NCBI GenBank assembly: GCA_002454425.1
Contig: DKIV01000047.1
Span: 1 to 35,561, forward strand
DNA: 35,561 bases
Direction of reading: 5' to 3'
DNA from: Sphingobacteriaceae bacterium UBA6709
GTDB taxonomy: Bacteria; Bacteroidota; Bacteroidia; Sphingobacteriales; Sphingobacteriaceae
The translations under genes and the position numbers were made by a program. Below, piece after piece: positions 25,978-34,205 of the stretch. Position 1 is the stretch's first letter. Each line of letters begins with the position of its first letter. The notes beneath the pieces were generated by a model. That model did not search any database. It was not told the DNA's origin and worked only from the letters and a program-made list of their open reading frames with translations.

Positions 25978-26018
25978 AAAAAAAGAGGAGGCGGCCGCTG
26001 GTCGCCTCCTCTTTTTTT
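25978..26018. terminator. Strong intrinsic terminator after the peptide transporter
   Basis: AAAAGAGGAGGCG (25981-25993) pairs perfectly with CGCCTCCTCTTTT (26003-26015) around a nine-base loop, then more T. The A/T flanks make it bidirectional. Confidence 0.92.
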
Positions 26019-26109
26019 ATCCCTAGCCTAAACCTCTCAAAGCCCCAAAAATCTCCGGTTCACATAAACTTCATTTTACATTTGATTCTTTACATAAAAA
26101 AAATGCGCT

Positions 26110-26117
26110 TAGTTTTG
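26110..26117 (+). promoter_or_regulatory. Candidate -7 element for the glycosyltransferase gene
   Basis: TAGTTTTG matches TAnnTTTG fully. TTTG at 26081-26084 is about 25 bases upstream, longer than usual, and the leader would be about 115 bases. Confidence 0.3.
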
Positions 26118-26239
26118 TGCTCTTACAGAGATATCCGGCCAACGATGTCCATTGCCGGGGTACTTTAAAGCATTAGCAGGTACTTCATATTGGGCTCCCC
26201 TGGTTTATCTGTACTATTTATGTTCTTAATATTTTTATC

Positions 26240-26986
26240 GTGTTATCAGACAGCTTAATAATCATACCCACCTATAATGAGAAGGAAAACATTGAAAAGA
26301 TCATCCGCGCCGTATTCGCGCTGACGAAAACTTTTCACCTGCTGATCATTGATGATGGCTCTCCCGATGGCACCGCCGATATTGTCAAGAAACTTCAGGG
26401 AGAATTTACAGGAAAGCTTTTTATTGAAGAGCGCACAGGTAAATTAGGCCTTGGCACAGCCTATATCCACGGGTTTAAATGGGCGCTGAAACATGATTAC
26501 GAATATATATTCGAGATGGATGCCGACTTCTCCCATAATCCACAGGATCTTATAAAATTATATGACGCTTGTACATCAGGTGCCGACGTAGCTATAGGCT
26601 CCCGCTATGTTACAGGCGTAAATGTTGTAAACTGGCCCATGAAACGTGTGCTCATGTCGTACTTCGCCTCCGTGTATGTACGCTTCATAACAGGTATGGA
26701 CGTATGCGACACTACTGCCGGCTTTAAATGCTATCGACGCGAAGTACTCGAAACCATCGACTTCGACAAGATCAAGTTTGTGGGCTACGCGTTCCAGATA
26801 GAAATGAAATTCACAGCCATAAAACATGGCTTTAAAGTGGTGGAGGTGCCCATAATATTTATCAATCGCGAACAAGGTGTCTCTAAAATGAGTGCCAACA
26901 TCTTCCGCGAAGCCATTGCCGGTGTAGTTCAGATCAAAATAAACAGCTGGTTCAGGAAATATAAGCAAGCGTCAGAAAAACACTGA
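26240..26986 (+). CDS. GT2 polyprenol-phosphate mannosyltransferase (Dpm1-like)
   Basis: Transfers a sugar, usually mannose from GDP-mannose, to polyprenyl phosphate at the inner face of the membrane. The 248-residue protein is the catalytic domain alone, with no C-terminal membrane helices, as in human DPM1. Motifs: IIPTYNEKENIEKII (8-22), DDGSPDGT (Asp38, Asp39), the metal-binding DAD at 94-96 in FEMDADFSHNP, and GSRYVTGV near 115. The start is GTG at 26240, the only suitable start in this frame ahead of the first beta strand. It stands alone between a terminator and the converging superoxide dismutase gene. Confidence 0.9.
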   Translation: MLSDSLIIIPTYNEKENIEKIIRAVFALTKTFHLLIIDDGSPDGTADIVKKLQGEFTGKLFIEERTGKLGLGTAYIHGFKWALKHDYEYIFEMDADFSHNPQDLIKLYDACTSGADVAIGSRYVTGVNVVNWPMKRVLMSYFASVYVRFITGMDVCDTTAGFKCYRREVLETIDFDKIKFVGYAFQIEMKFTAIKHGFKVVEVPIIFINREQGVSKMSANIFREAIAGVVQIKINSWFRKYKQASEKH

Positions 26987-27067
26987 TCAGATCAGCGCCT
27001 TACGCTCTTCCGAAGATAAGCGTAAGGGAGTAAGCAGATCCTCATTAACATCAATAATGTAAACAAA

Positions 27068-27104
27068 AAACAGGCTTTTATACTGCTCGTACAAAAGCCT
27101 GTTT
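27068..27104. terminator. Terminator between glycosyltransferase and superoxide dismutase genes
   Basis: AAACAGGCTTTT (27068-27079) pairs perfectly with AAAAGCCTGTTT (27093-27104). On the minus strand the stem is followed by more T residues, so it serves the dismutase gene best. Confidence 0.8.
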
Positions 27105-27155
27105 ACGTATTATTCGCCCACCTAAGGGAATCCCCGTCACAATAGCGCCGGAGTG

Positions 27156-27821
27156 TTATTTCGATTGCTTATAACGGCGCTCTACTTCCGGCCAATTTAC
27201 AATCGTCCACCAATTGCTGATATAGTCAGGACGCTTATTTTGGTACTTCAGATAGTATGCGTGCTCCCAAACGTCCAGGGCCAGAATAGGAGTTCCTTTT
27301 TCCTTCACAATATCCATCAAGGGATTATCCTGGTTCGGAGTGGTCGTAATCTTGAGCTTTCCTTTCTGAACAATTAACCATGCCCAGCCAGAGCCAAAAC
27401 GCGTAGCCGCGGAATCAGCAAAAGCCTTCTTGAACTTATCCATTGATCCGAAAGTCTGATCGATCACCTTGGAAAAATCAGCAGAAGGAGCCTGAGCATT
27501 CGGCGCCATTACTTGCCAGAACAAGCTATGGTTATAATGACCGCCTCCATTATTTCTTATCGCCGAAGAGTATTTAGAGATTGAACCTAAGATTTTCTCT
27601 ATGGATTGATTCGCCAGCGCAGTACCTTTCACCGCATCATTTAGTTTGGTAACATAACCCGCGTGGTGCTTATCATGGTGAATTTGCATAGTCTCACGAT
27701 CAATGGCAGGCTCTAACGCGTCAAATGCGTAAGGAAGATCAGGCAACGTAAACTGTGCTTTAACTGATGGAGCCAACATCAGCAATAACGCCCCGGCAAT
27801 AACAAAACTTTTAAATTTCAT
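27156..27821 (-). CDS. sodA: Exported Mn/Fe superoxide dismutase
   Basis: Converts superoxide to oxygen and hydrogen peroxide. The four metal ligands are present: His48 (QIHHDKHH), His98 (HYNHSLFW), Asp183 and His187 (LDVWEHAYY). The outer-sphere glutamine comes from the C-terminal half (Gln164 in NQDNPL) and glycines replace the Fe-type glutamine near residue 92-94, which is the Mn-type pattern; cambialistic use remains possible. A signal peptide of 23 residues (MKFKSFVIAGALLLMLAPSV, then KAQ) predicts a periplasmic or lipid-side location, unlike the usual cytosolic enzyme. The gene is complete at 221 residues, with no partner. Confidence 0.95.
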   Translation of the reverse strand: MKFKSFVIAGALLLMLAPSVKAQFTLPDLPYAFDALEPAIDRETMQIHHDKHHAGYVTKLNDAVKGTALANQSIEKILGSISKYSSAIRNNGGGHYNHSLFWQVMAPNAQAPSADFSKVIDQTFGSMDKFKKAFADSAATRFGSGWAWLIVQKGKLKITTTPNQDNPLMDIVKEKGTPILALDVWEHAYYLKYQNKRPDYISNWWTIVNWPEVERRYKQSK

Positions 27822-28037
27822 AGTGGTATATTTAAACTTAAGTTGATTTTTTTAACGATTGCTAATATCAAAAAAATTAAATAAGCCGTCGAGACGACTA
27901 GCGATAAAGATTTCAAAACTCGCGTTCGCGGACAAAGAATTACAGAAATGAAACAATACACTTACTTCACTATTGACTAACAGGGTGTAAGCACGAAGGT
28001 TTATAAAATTTTAAATTGCTAAATACAGCGAACACAA

Positions 28038-28934
28038 TCAGTCCGGCTCAACGTGTATCAGCGCATTCTTTATACGCTGGTCGCTTTCCATAAGTCGGTC
28101 TTTCACCTGGTGAGCAATGATGTGTCCTTCTTTAACCGTCAAGGCGCCGTCAATATGAATATGCAGATCGACATAATAGTCAAAGCCCATCTTCCGCACA
28201 TAACACTTCTCCACTTTCTTAACTTCAGGCAAACTGAACGCCTCGTTACGTATCTTCTCTACAATTCCATTTGCAGGCGCGGAATCCATAATCTCATTCA
28301 AAGCGGGAATAATAATATGAAATGCGTTATAGATAATGATACATGCCGCGAACAAAGCGGCCCAGTCATCCGCCCCCTCATAACCATCTCCCAAAATCAG
28401 CGCAACAACAATACCTATAAAAGCAGCGACAGAACTAATCGCGTCGCTACGATGATGGTACGCGTCGGCAATAACTGCCTGACTCTGGAGGGATCGCCCT
28501 ACGGATAATACATACCGAAAAAGCACCTCCTTGATCGCGATAACCACCAATAGAACAATTAATGTAAAGCGCTTCGGCGCCTCATGCGGCGTCTGAATAA
28601 AATGAATAGCATTTATAGCAATAAAAATCGCCGCCGCAACAAGAAACAGGCCTATCACCAGAGCCACCAGGGGCTCCGCCTTTCCATGCCCGTAAGGATG
28701 CTTATCATCAGCAGGTTTCAAAGATACTTTTAAGCCCACCCATAGTAATGCTGAGCATAATATATCGGCTCCACTTTCCGTGGCATCGGCAATTAAGGCG
28801 TAAGAAGCCCCGAGCTTTCCCGTCAACGCCTTAACAACCACCAGAATTACACTGATGAGTATTCCCAGTTGAGTTGCCTTGATCGCTTTATCTGATGAAA
28901 CCGAACTATTCACTATCGCCATATTTGAGTACAA
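28038..28934 (-). CDS. Cation diffusion facilitator (CDF) metal exporter
   Basis: Exports divalent metals in exchange for protons. The 298 residues contain six membrane helices and a C-terminal cytoplasmic domain (ZT_dimer, about 215-295). The transport site is made of ADATESGAD in helix 2 (Asp50, Glu53, Asp57) and ADAYHHRSD in helix 5, so helix 2 carries Glu where zinc-specific members often have His. Metal choice is therefore uncertain. A second ATG four codons in (28920-28922) is an alternative start. A clear -7 element lies upstream. Confidence 0.92.
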   Translation of the reverse strand: MYSNMAIVNSSVSSDKAIKATQLGILISVILVVVKALTGKLGASYALIADATESGADILCSALLWVGLKVSLKPADDKHPYGHGKAEPLVALVIGLFLVAAAIFIAINAIHFIQTPHEAPKRFTLIVLLVVIAIKEVLFRYVLSVGRSLQSQAVIADAYHHRSDAISSVAAFIGIVVALILGDGYEGADDWAALFAACIIIYNAFHIIIPALNEIMDSAPANGIVEKIRNEAFSLPEVKKVEKCYVRKMGFDYYVDLHIHIDGALTVKEGHIIAHQVKDRLMESDQRIKNALIHVEPD

Positions 28935-28991
28935 GCATTACTTAAGCAGCCCACCGGAAAAGAACCATGCTGCTCTTCGCCAAGCGGACTG

Positions 28992-28999
28992 CAAAGTTA
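28992..28999 (-). promoter_or_regulatory. -7 element of the CDF gene promoter
   Basis: Minus-strand TAACTTTG is a full match to TAnnTTTG; a TTG lies 23 bases upstream. Transcription would start near 28985, about 50 bases before the start codon. It stands back to back with the lipoprotein promoter at 29076-29105. Confidence 0.5.
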
Positions 29000-29075
29000 C
29001 ACTATTGCCCCCAATGCTGAAACAAGTCGCCTTTTCCTCTGACATTTATTAGACAATTATAAGGGCAACCGAAAT

Positions 29076-29105
29076 TTTGAAATTGCGCATATCTATATAA
29101 CTTTG
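29076..29105 (+). promoter_or_regulatory. Bacteroidota-type promoter of the lipoprotein gene
   Basis: TTTG (29076-29079), 18 bases, TAACTTTG (29098-29105): both elements match the consensus. The start codon is at 29122, giving a leader of about ten bases. Confidence 0.65.
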
Positions 29106-29121
29106 TTAAAAACCATTCAAC

Positions 29122-29559
29122 ATGAAATATAAACAACTGTTAACGCCCGCATTACTATTGTTTACACTGTGCGCTTGTCAAAATAGCAAGAGCTCTGCCG
29201 ACAAACTCGATGAGCTCATGCATCTGCATGACGAGGTAATGGCGAAAAATGACCAGCTTGTTCATCAGCAGATGGCTATTGACAGCTTGCTAAAGAACAA
29301 GACTGCCCTCACGGCCGTGAACACACCTGCTGATACCGCGGCGTTGAGAACTCAACTTGTTGATCAGTTGAAAAACCTGAAGAGCGCGGAAGAAAAAATG
29401 AATGAATGGATGTACGCCTTCGACCCCGATATCTCAAAGAAAAATAAAGAGGAAGCAGATAAATATATCACAAGCGAAGAAAACAAGCTTACAACAATCG
29501 ACAGTATCTACAATATACAGCTACGTAACGCCGAGCTACTTTTAAAACAAGTCAAATAA
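29122..29559 (+). CDS. Small coiled-coil lipoprotein, unknown function
   Basis: A 145-residue protein with a lipoprotein signal peptide: hydrophobic stretch followed by LCAC, with Cys19 as the lipidated residue. The mature part is almost wholly helical and charged (DKLDELMHLHDEVMAKND and LVDQLKNLKSAEEKMNEWM), with heptad-like leucines that suggest a coiled coil. It resembles a 'viral A-type inclusion' style annotation common for such Bacteroidota lipoproteins, which carries no functional meaning. Its own promoter lies directly upstream. Confidence 0.75.
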   Translation: MKYKQLLTPALLLFTLCACQNSKSSADKLDELMHLHDEVMAKNDQLVHQQMAIDSLLKNKTALTAVNTPADTAALRTQLVDQLKNLKSAEEKMNEWMYAFDPDISKKNKEEADKYITSEENKLTTIDSIYNIQLRNAELLLKQVK

Positions 29560-29744
29560 CCAAAAGCAGATCTAATAAAAAAGGAAGAGATTTTAAGTCT
29601 ATACAAGTTGGCTTCTGAGGTATGTTCAGGCTGATCACATAGAATCGAATCTAAAGTTAAGGTCATTGGCAGGGAGCTCCGGGCTTGTTACAAACGAAAC
29701 GTTTTACGCGCCCTTAACGTGCAAAATGTAACGAAACTTTGGCA

Positions 29745-29774
29745 TTGATTATAAGCGAATTACGGCTATCTTGC
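29745..29774 (+). promoter_or_regulatory. Candidate promoter for the 29818 gene
   Basis: TTG (29745-29747), 19 bases, TATCTTGC (29767-29774), an imperfect -7 element. Start codon 44 bases downstream. Confidence 0.3.
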
Positions 29775-29817
29775 GAGTTCAAACATCGTTCAAGGGTAAC
29801 TTAATTAGCATACAATC

Positions 29818-30309
29818 ATGTCGAATTCCTCCTCATCCAACTTCTTTGACAAAGTAGCGGGTCGCATAACAGCCTGGACAGGAAGCTCTCTAGCCTTTAG
29901 CATCGCTTTAATGATCGTCATTATCTGGGCGATTTGCGGGCCCATCTTTAACTATTCTGAGACATGGCAGCTTGTCATAAACACGGGCACTACCATCATC
30001 ACCTTCTTAATGGTGTTCATTATACAGAAGTCGCAAAACAAAGACTCCAAAGCGCTACAGCTTAAATTAAATGAACTCATAGCGGCAAGCAAACATGCCA
30101 GTAACCGAATGGTCGATATTGAAGAGCTCACAGAAGATGAACTTAATCGTCTCCGTGCCTTTTATAAGGAGTTAGCACGCCTCTCAGATATTGAAAGCAA
30201 CATCCACAGCTCGCACTCAATAGATGCGGCTCGCAAATGGCATAAAGAAAAAATGAACCACAAAAACGACGCGGATAAGCCTGAAAATAATAATAACAGC
30301 GAACGCTGA
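29818..30309 (+). CDS. Low-affinity iron permease-family membrane protein
   Basis: The 163-residue protein resembles the small bacterial members of the low-affinity iron permease family. Residues 1-20 (FFDKVAGRITAWTGSS) are the family's lead-in, two membrane helices follow (about 22-42 and 50-68), and the loop IIQKSQNKDSKALQLKLNELI is characteristic. A charged helical tail of about 60 residues ends the protein. Bacterial members have not been shown to move iron as far as I know, so the name reflects homology only. No neighbour points to iron. Confidence 0.82.
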   Translation: MSNSSSSNFFDKVAGRITAWTGSSLAFSIALMIVIIWAICGPIFNYSETWQLVINTGTTIITFLMVFIIQKSQNKDSKALQLKLNELIAASKHASNRMVDIEELTEDELNRLRAFYKELARLSDIESNIHSSHSIDAARKWHKEKMNHKNDADKPENNNNSER

Positions 30310-30496
30310 GAAAATTGGACAAGCCACACACCCGGATAATCCGTCGTCACGTTTTTTCAAGCGAACAGTAATCGCGGCAGTTTGGGCTATCAAGGATTTT
30401 GACAATTCAAAAACAATCCAACAACATTGCTGTTTCAATAAGGAAAAAGAGATATTAGAATAAACGACACCTTAATCCCTAAACGTTATTAAACTC

Positions 30497-30673
30497 ATGG
30501 ACAATAAGATTGTAGAGAAACTTAGCGAACTGATTGAAGCGCATTCCGAGCGTGCAAACGATTATGAAAAAGTAGCCAAAAACATAAGACGTACGCCCAG
30601 TTCCGATCTTGCCAACCTATATGAAGAACTCAGTAAAGACCAGATAAGATACAAGAAGCGCCTTGAAAAATAA
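30497..30673 (+). CDS. Small helical protein of 58 residues
   Basis: An ATG-started frame of 58 codons: MDNKIVEKLSELIEAHSERA at the start and DQIRYKKRLEK at the end. The first 25 residues resemble the opening helix of four-helix-bundle proteins of the DUF2383 (PA2169-like) kind, but the rest of such a bundle is missing, so it may be a shortened relative or an independent small protein. It is highly charged with heptad-like spacing and has no signal or membrane segment. It lies 187 bases after the permease-like gene. The coding case rests on its regular composition and that resemblance. Confidence 0.6.
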   Translation: MDNKIVEKLSELIEAHSERANDYEKVAKNIRRTPSSDLANLYEELSKDQIRYKKRLEK

Positions 30674-30772
30674 GACCTTCTGTGCCCCCTAATGTCAATT
30701 ACATATTGATAATCGCAGGTCCAGGCAACGCTCGCTAACAAACCCCGCCGCACAAGTATCAATCCGATTGTG

Positions 30773-30780
30773 TAAGTTTG
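30773..30780 (+). promoter_or_regulatory. -7 element of the acid phosphatase gene
   Basis: TAAGTTTG matches TAnnTTTG fully and lies 16 bases before the ATG at 30797. No good TTG stands at the usual distance upstream. Confidence 0.45.
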
Positions 30781-30796
30781 CGTACATTAATTTGTC

Positions 30797-31606
30797 ATGA
30801 AGAGAACGTCAATTGTCTTATTCGCCGTAGCTATCCTCGGCACATCTTGTTCGATAAAAACGCATAGCCATGTTGAGTATACTACCACCAACGGTATTGG
30901 AAGGGATGGAAAAATATGGGCTAGCCTCTGGCAGCAGCGAGCCGCGGAATATAAGGCCCTATGTTATCAGGCCTATAATGTCGCGCGCCTGAGAATTGAC
31001 GAGGCAATACAAAAAAAGGGAAGTAAAACCCTGGCGATAGTTACCGATATTGACGAAACGATATTAGACAACAGTCCAAACGCGGTATCTCAATCCCTTG
31101 CGGGGAAAGGTTTTGAACAACAAGCATGGCATGAATGGACAGCGAAGGCTTCCGCTGACACTGTTCCGGGAGCTCCCGCGTTCTTTAAATATGCCGCTTC
31201 CCGCGGTGTGGAAATTTTCTATATCAGCAATCGCGATGATAAGGAGCTTGATGCAACCTTAAAAAATCTACGTAAATACGACTTTCCACAGGCAGACCTG
31301 CAACATCTTATGCTCAGAAACTCCGAATCAGGCAAAGAACAAAGACGCTTAGAAGTATTAAAAAATCATGATATCGTGATGCTTTTGGGAGATAATCTCG
31401 CCGATTTCAGTAAGCTTTTCGACAAGCTCGATGAGGCTCAACGTGACGAACAAACAAGGTTACAGGCTGCCGAATTTGGCAAGCGCTTTATCATAATCCC
31501 GAATGCCGGTTATGGCGATTGGGAAAACGCTTTATTTAATTACGACTTTAAGAAAAGTCAGGCGGAAAAAGATGCGATCATAAAACAATCCCTAAGAAAG
31601 GATTGA
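30797..31606 (+). CDS. e(P4)-type HAD acid phosphatase / 5'-nucleotidase lipoprotein
   Basis: Outer-membrane-type lipoprotein phosphatase that dephosphorylates nucleotides, including NMN in characterised e(P4) proteins. Signal peptide with lipobox LGTSC (Cys18). HAD motif I is TDIDETILDN with Asp84 as nucleophile and Asp86 as acid/base; motif II follows as FYISNRDDKEL, and motif IV as MLLGDNLADF. The WHEWTAKASADTVPGA stretch is typical of the class B/e(P4) cap. The protein is complete at 269 residues. The stop codon lies within a terminator hairpin shared with the converging YtxH gene. Confidence 0.93.
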   Translation: MKRTSIVLFAVAILGTSCSIKTHSHVEYTTTNGIGRDGKIWASLWQQRAAEYKALCYQAYNVARLRIDEAIQKKGSKTLAIVTDIDETILDNSPNAVSQSLAGKGFEQQAWHEWTAKASADTVPGAPAFFKYAASRGVEIFYISNRDDKELDATLKNLRKYDFPQADLQHLMLRNSESGKEQRRLEVLKNHDIVMLLGDNLADFSKLFDKLDEAQRDEQTRLQAAEFGKRFIIIPNAGYGDWENALFNYDFKKSQAEKDAIIKQSLRKD

Positions 31607-31633
31607 GCTCTATGAGCCCAATCCTTTCCTTTT
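31597..31633. terminator. Bidirectional terminator overlapping two gene ends
   Basis: AAAGGATTG (31597-31605) and GCTC pair with GAGC and CAATCCTTT (31614-31627) around TAT, one mismatch, followed by CCTTTT. It contains the phosphatase stop codon and reaches the YtxH stop. Confidence 0.8.
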
Positions 31634-31886
31634 ATACGCCCAAAGAGCGTTCTACTTCATCAGAGATATCAACAATGCCTTGTGAACGCACTGAACGCAG
31701 GGCGTTCGCTCCTCTTTCCGCAATGACACCCGCTTTCTCACGGGAGCTGTCATATACATCCTTAACCCAGCCGGCTAGCCCCTCTCTGTTTTCATCGCCA
31801 CTTTCTGGAGAGAATAGCAAGCCCAAAACAGTGCCCACTGCCACACCGGCCAGTAATGCGGTAATTATTTTCGACTGATTATTCAT
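31632..31886 (-). CDS. YtxH-domain small membrane-associated protein
   Basis: An 84-residue protein with one N-terminal hydrophobic helix, glycine-rich (ITALLAGVAVGTVLGLLFSP), followed by a charged amphipathic tail (WVKDVYDSSREKAGVIAER). This is the YtxH layout, a family linked in some bacteria to general stress; its function is unknown. The start at 31886 (MNNQ) is preferred; an ATG three codons upstream (31895) is equally open. It converges on the phosphatase gene and is followed upstream by the Hc1-like gene on the same strand. Confidence 0.82.
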   Translation of the reverse strand: MNNQSKIITALLAGVAVGTVLGLLFSPESGDENREGLAGWVKDVYDSSREKAGVIAERGANALRSVRSQGIVDISDEVERSLGV

Positions 31887-32061
31887 AAATATCATTTTGT
31901 ACTTTAAATCGTTAAATGAACCCTACCCGCGTATTCTTATCAAATCAGCGGGTAACCTGTTTATATAACAAAAACTACAGCTAAGTGTTGTGTAATAGAA
32001 CAGCTAATTTATCTTTTTGCCAACAGCATCACAGTCTTCACTAGTGAATCCAAAACACAAA

Positions 32062-32090
32062 GAGGCTGTGATCCATAAAGATCCAGCCTC
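32062..32090 (-). terminator. Terminator of the Hc1-like gene
   Basis: On the minus strand GAGGCTG and CAGCCTC pair, with an inner GATC/GATC pair around a short loop, followed by TTTGTGTTTTGG. It starts 33 bases after the Hc1-like stop. Confidence 0.65.
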
Positions 32091-32122
32091 CCCGCATTAA
32101 TTTCTTTTTTAACTGATATAGC

Positions 32123-32302
32123 TTATTTCTCTTTGTTCTTGATCTCAGTTACTTCATTTCTGATCTCCTGAGCCAGGGTTTTAATTTCCTGCAAAGTTTT
32201 ACGAACACGGGTACCAGCTGCACCACTATTTTTTACATAGAATTTTTCAGCGTCAGCTTCCATAGAAGCTACCAGCTCTTTTAGTTGATTGAATTTTTCC
32301 AT
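32123..32302 (-). CDS. Histone H1-like small basic protein (Hc1 family)
   Basis: A 59-residue protein, MEKFNQLKELVASMEADAEK at the start and a basic middle (GAAGTRVRKTLQEIKTLAQEI). This matches the small Hc1-like proteins frequent in Bacteroidota, which are presumed to bind DNA. The ATG at 32302 is chosen: a full -7 element at 32323-32330 puts the transcription start near 32316, so the ATG seven codons upstream (32321-32323) could not be used. Homologues also begin with MEKF. Confidence 0.8.
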   Translation of the reverse strand: MEKFNQLKELVASMEADAEKFYVKNSGAAGTRVRKTLQEIKTLAQEIRNEVTEIKNKEK

Positions 32303-32322
32303 AATACTATCTCTTTGAAGCA

Positions 32323-32330
32323 AATATATA
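32323..32330 (-). promoter_or_regulatory. -7 element of the Hc1-like gene promoter
   Basis: Minus-strand TATATTTG is a full match to TAnnTTTG; the leader to the MEKF start is about 14 bases. The TTG element is not at the standard distance. Confidence 0.5.
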
Positions 32331-32438
32331 TTTTTATATGAATATGCATTATTTATTCAAATAATAATTGCAATTTTTATGCTCTACAGGGCGATTTTTA
32401 ACATATCAGGTACCTTTTCGCTTCCTACAACGCATATT

Positions 32439-33881
32439 TTAACATTCGCTCAGGCTGATCGGAATGTTAAGCGCCAGGCCTCCTTCAGACGTTTCTTTGT
32501 ATTTGGTGTTCATATCCAGCGCGGTTTCCCACATGGTCTTAATAACGTTATCCAGGGAGACTTTTGCCAGCTCCGGCGATCCCTGCATCGCCAGTTGCGA
32601 TGCTGTAATGGCCTTTATCGCACCCATAGCATTTCGCTCAATACAAGGCACCTGCACCAAACCGGCTATCGGATCGCAAGTCATCCCCAGATGATGCTCC
32701 ATAGCGATCTCCGCAGCCATCAGACATTGCTCAGCAGAGCCACCACACACTTCAGTTAACCCGGCCGCAGCCATTGCTGACGATACGCCTATCTCCGCCT
32801 GACAGCCTCCCATGGCTGCCGATATGGTTGCCCCTTTCTTAAAGATACTTCCCACCTCTCCTGCCGTAAGCAGGAATTTAACTACGGCATCTTCTTCACA
32901 GCCATCACATATAAATGTAAGATAATACTGAATTACCGCCGGTATAACTCCTGCGGAACCATTGGTAGGCGAGGTTACCACACGACCAAATGCCGCGTTC
33001 TCCTCATTCACCGCCAATGCGAAGCAGCTTATCCAATCGAGAATATAGTTAAAATTTGACCGTACCGCCTTCTCGCGAATTCTCGATCGCCAGCTGTTAT
33101 AGTCCTCATACTTATCAGCATCTCCCAATAAATTCTTATTGATCACCTCCGCGCGCCTTTTAACATTTAACCCACCGGGTAAAATTCCGCCGGTATGGCA
33201 ACCACGAAAAATGCACTCGTACATCACACGCCAAATATTCAGTAAGCCACTTCGCACTTCCGCTTCCGGCCGCCACTGCTTCTCATTCTCCATGACAATA
33301 TCACTTATCGACATGGAAGACTCACGATACCATTGTATTAGATCGCGGGCGTAATCAATAGGATAAGGTAATACAATTTCACTGCCTTTCTCCTCTGCAG
33401 ATTCTCCTTCTTTCTTCACGAAACCGCCACCAATAGAATAATATATTCCGGAAATAAGCTTGCCGTCATCACCCACAGCATTAAAGATGATGCCGTTAGG
33501 ATGAGCGGGTAAACTTTCATCGAAGTGGAAAATAATATTATGCTGAGGATCAAAATCTACCCATTGTTCCCCCCGCACACACAACCGCTTTTCACGTTCA
33601 ATAGTCTCTATGTAATCGTTTATGAGCTCTGTCTTTATCGTCACCGGATCATGGCCTGCCATGCCCAGAATCGCCGCCAGATCTGTACCATGCCCTTTCC
33701 CGGTCTTTGCCAGCGAACCATAAAGATCTACCGTAAGGTGACGTATGACGAAATCCTGCGACTCTTCAAAAACAGAATCAATAAAACGCTGTGCGGCGCG
33801 CCAGGGACCAAGTGTGTGCGAACTGGATGGTCCAACTCCTATTTTGAAAATATCAAATACCGAAATACGTTCTGAATACAT
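32439..33881 (-). CDS. sdaA: L-serine ammonia-lyase, iron-sulfur dependent, single chain
   Basis: Deaminates L-serine to pyruvate and ammonia. The 480 residues carry the beta domain first (GVGPSSSHTLGP near 13-24) and the alpha domain after about residue 180, the single-chain form. The three [4Fe-4S] cysteines are Cys360, Cys402 and Cys413 (C-x41-C-x10-C), the known type 2 spacing. TSPTNGSAGVIPA near 305-317 is conserved in the catalytic domain. The stop codon is part of a short inverted repeat (TTAACATTC/GAATGTTAA, 32439-32470) without a T run. The gene stands alone. Confidence 0.95.
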   Translation of the reverse strand: MYSERISVFDIFKIGVGPSSSHTLGPWRAAQRFIDSVFEESQDFVIRHLTVDLYGSLAKTGKGHGTDLAAILGMAGHDPVTIKTELINDYIETIEREKRLCVRGEQWVDFDPQHNIIFHFDESLPAHPNGIIFNAVGDDGKLISGIYYSIGGGFVKKEGESAEEKGSEIVLPYPIDYARDLIQWYRESSMSISDIVMENEKQWRPEAEVRSGLLNIWRVMYECIFRGCHTGGILPGGLNVKRRAEVINKNLLGDADKYEDYNSWRSRIREKAVRSNFNYILDWISCFALAVNEENAAFGRVVTSPTNGSAGVIPAVIQYYLTFICDGCEEDAVVKFLLTAGEVGSIFKKGATISAAMGGCQAEIGVSSAMAAAGLTEVCGGSAEQCLMAAEIAMEHHLGMTCDPIAGLVQVPCIERNAMGAIKAITASQLAMQGSPELAKVSLDNVIKTMWETALDMNTKYKETSEGGLALNIPISLSEC

Positions 33882-34205
33882 AAGCTATTTAATGCAATTT
33901 AGCTGTTTGAAACAGAATAAACGAAAGCGCAAACCTTCATCATATGGCCCTTAAAACAGCCTGCAATTGCCATTCTGACTGTTTAACCGCAATTATTTGG
34001 CGAACGATGCCACGACTAAAAAAAGCTGTGGCTTTCAGCATTAAAATCCGCAGAAAATACCGCACATTTTTTTAAAACATTTTATCCTTTTTATCTGCAA
34101 ACAACACTTTCCCCCCTTATTGCCACAGAAAACAAAGCTCCGCGATGGTAAATTGTCGCTAACGTAACGCTCCCAGCGCTCACAATCAGTCACGAAAACA
34201 AAAAA
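33882..34205. other. Gene-free spacer before the sdaA start
   Basis: The 324 bases between the start of sdaA and the end of the next minus-strand gene contain no recognisable gene. A short GC/AA pairing near 34016-34035 (A run, AGC-TGTG-GCT) might be a weak terminator for the 34206 gene. No promoter with both elements was found for sdaA. Confidence 0.5.
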
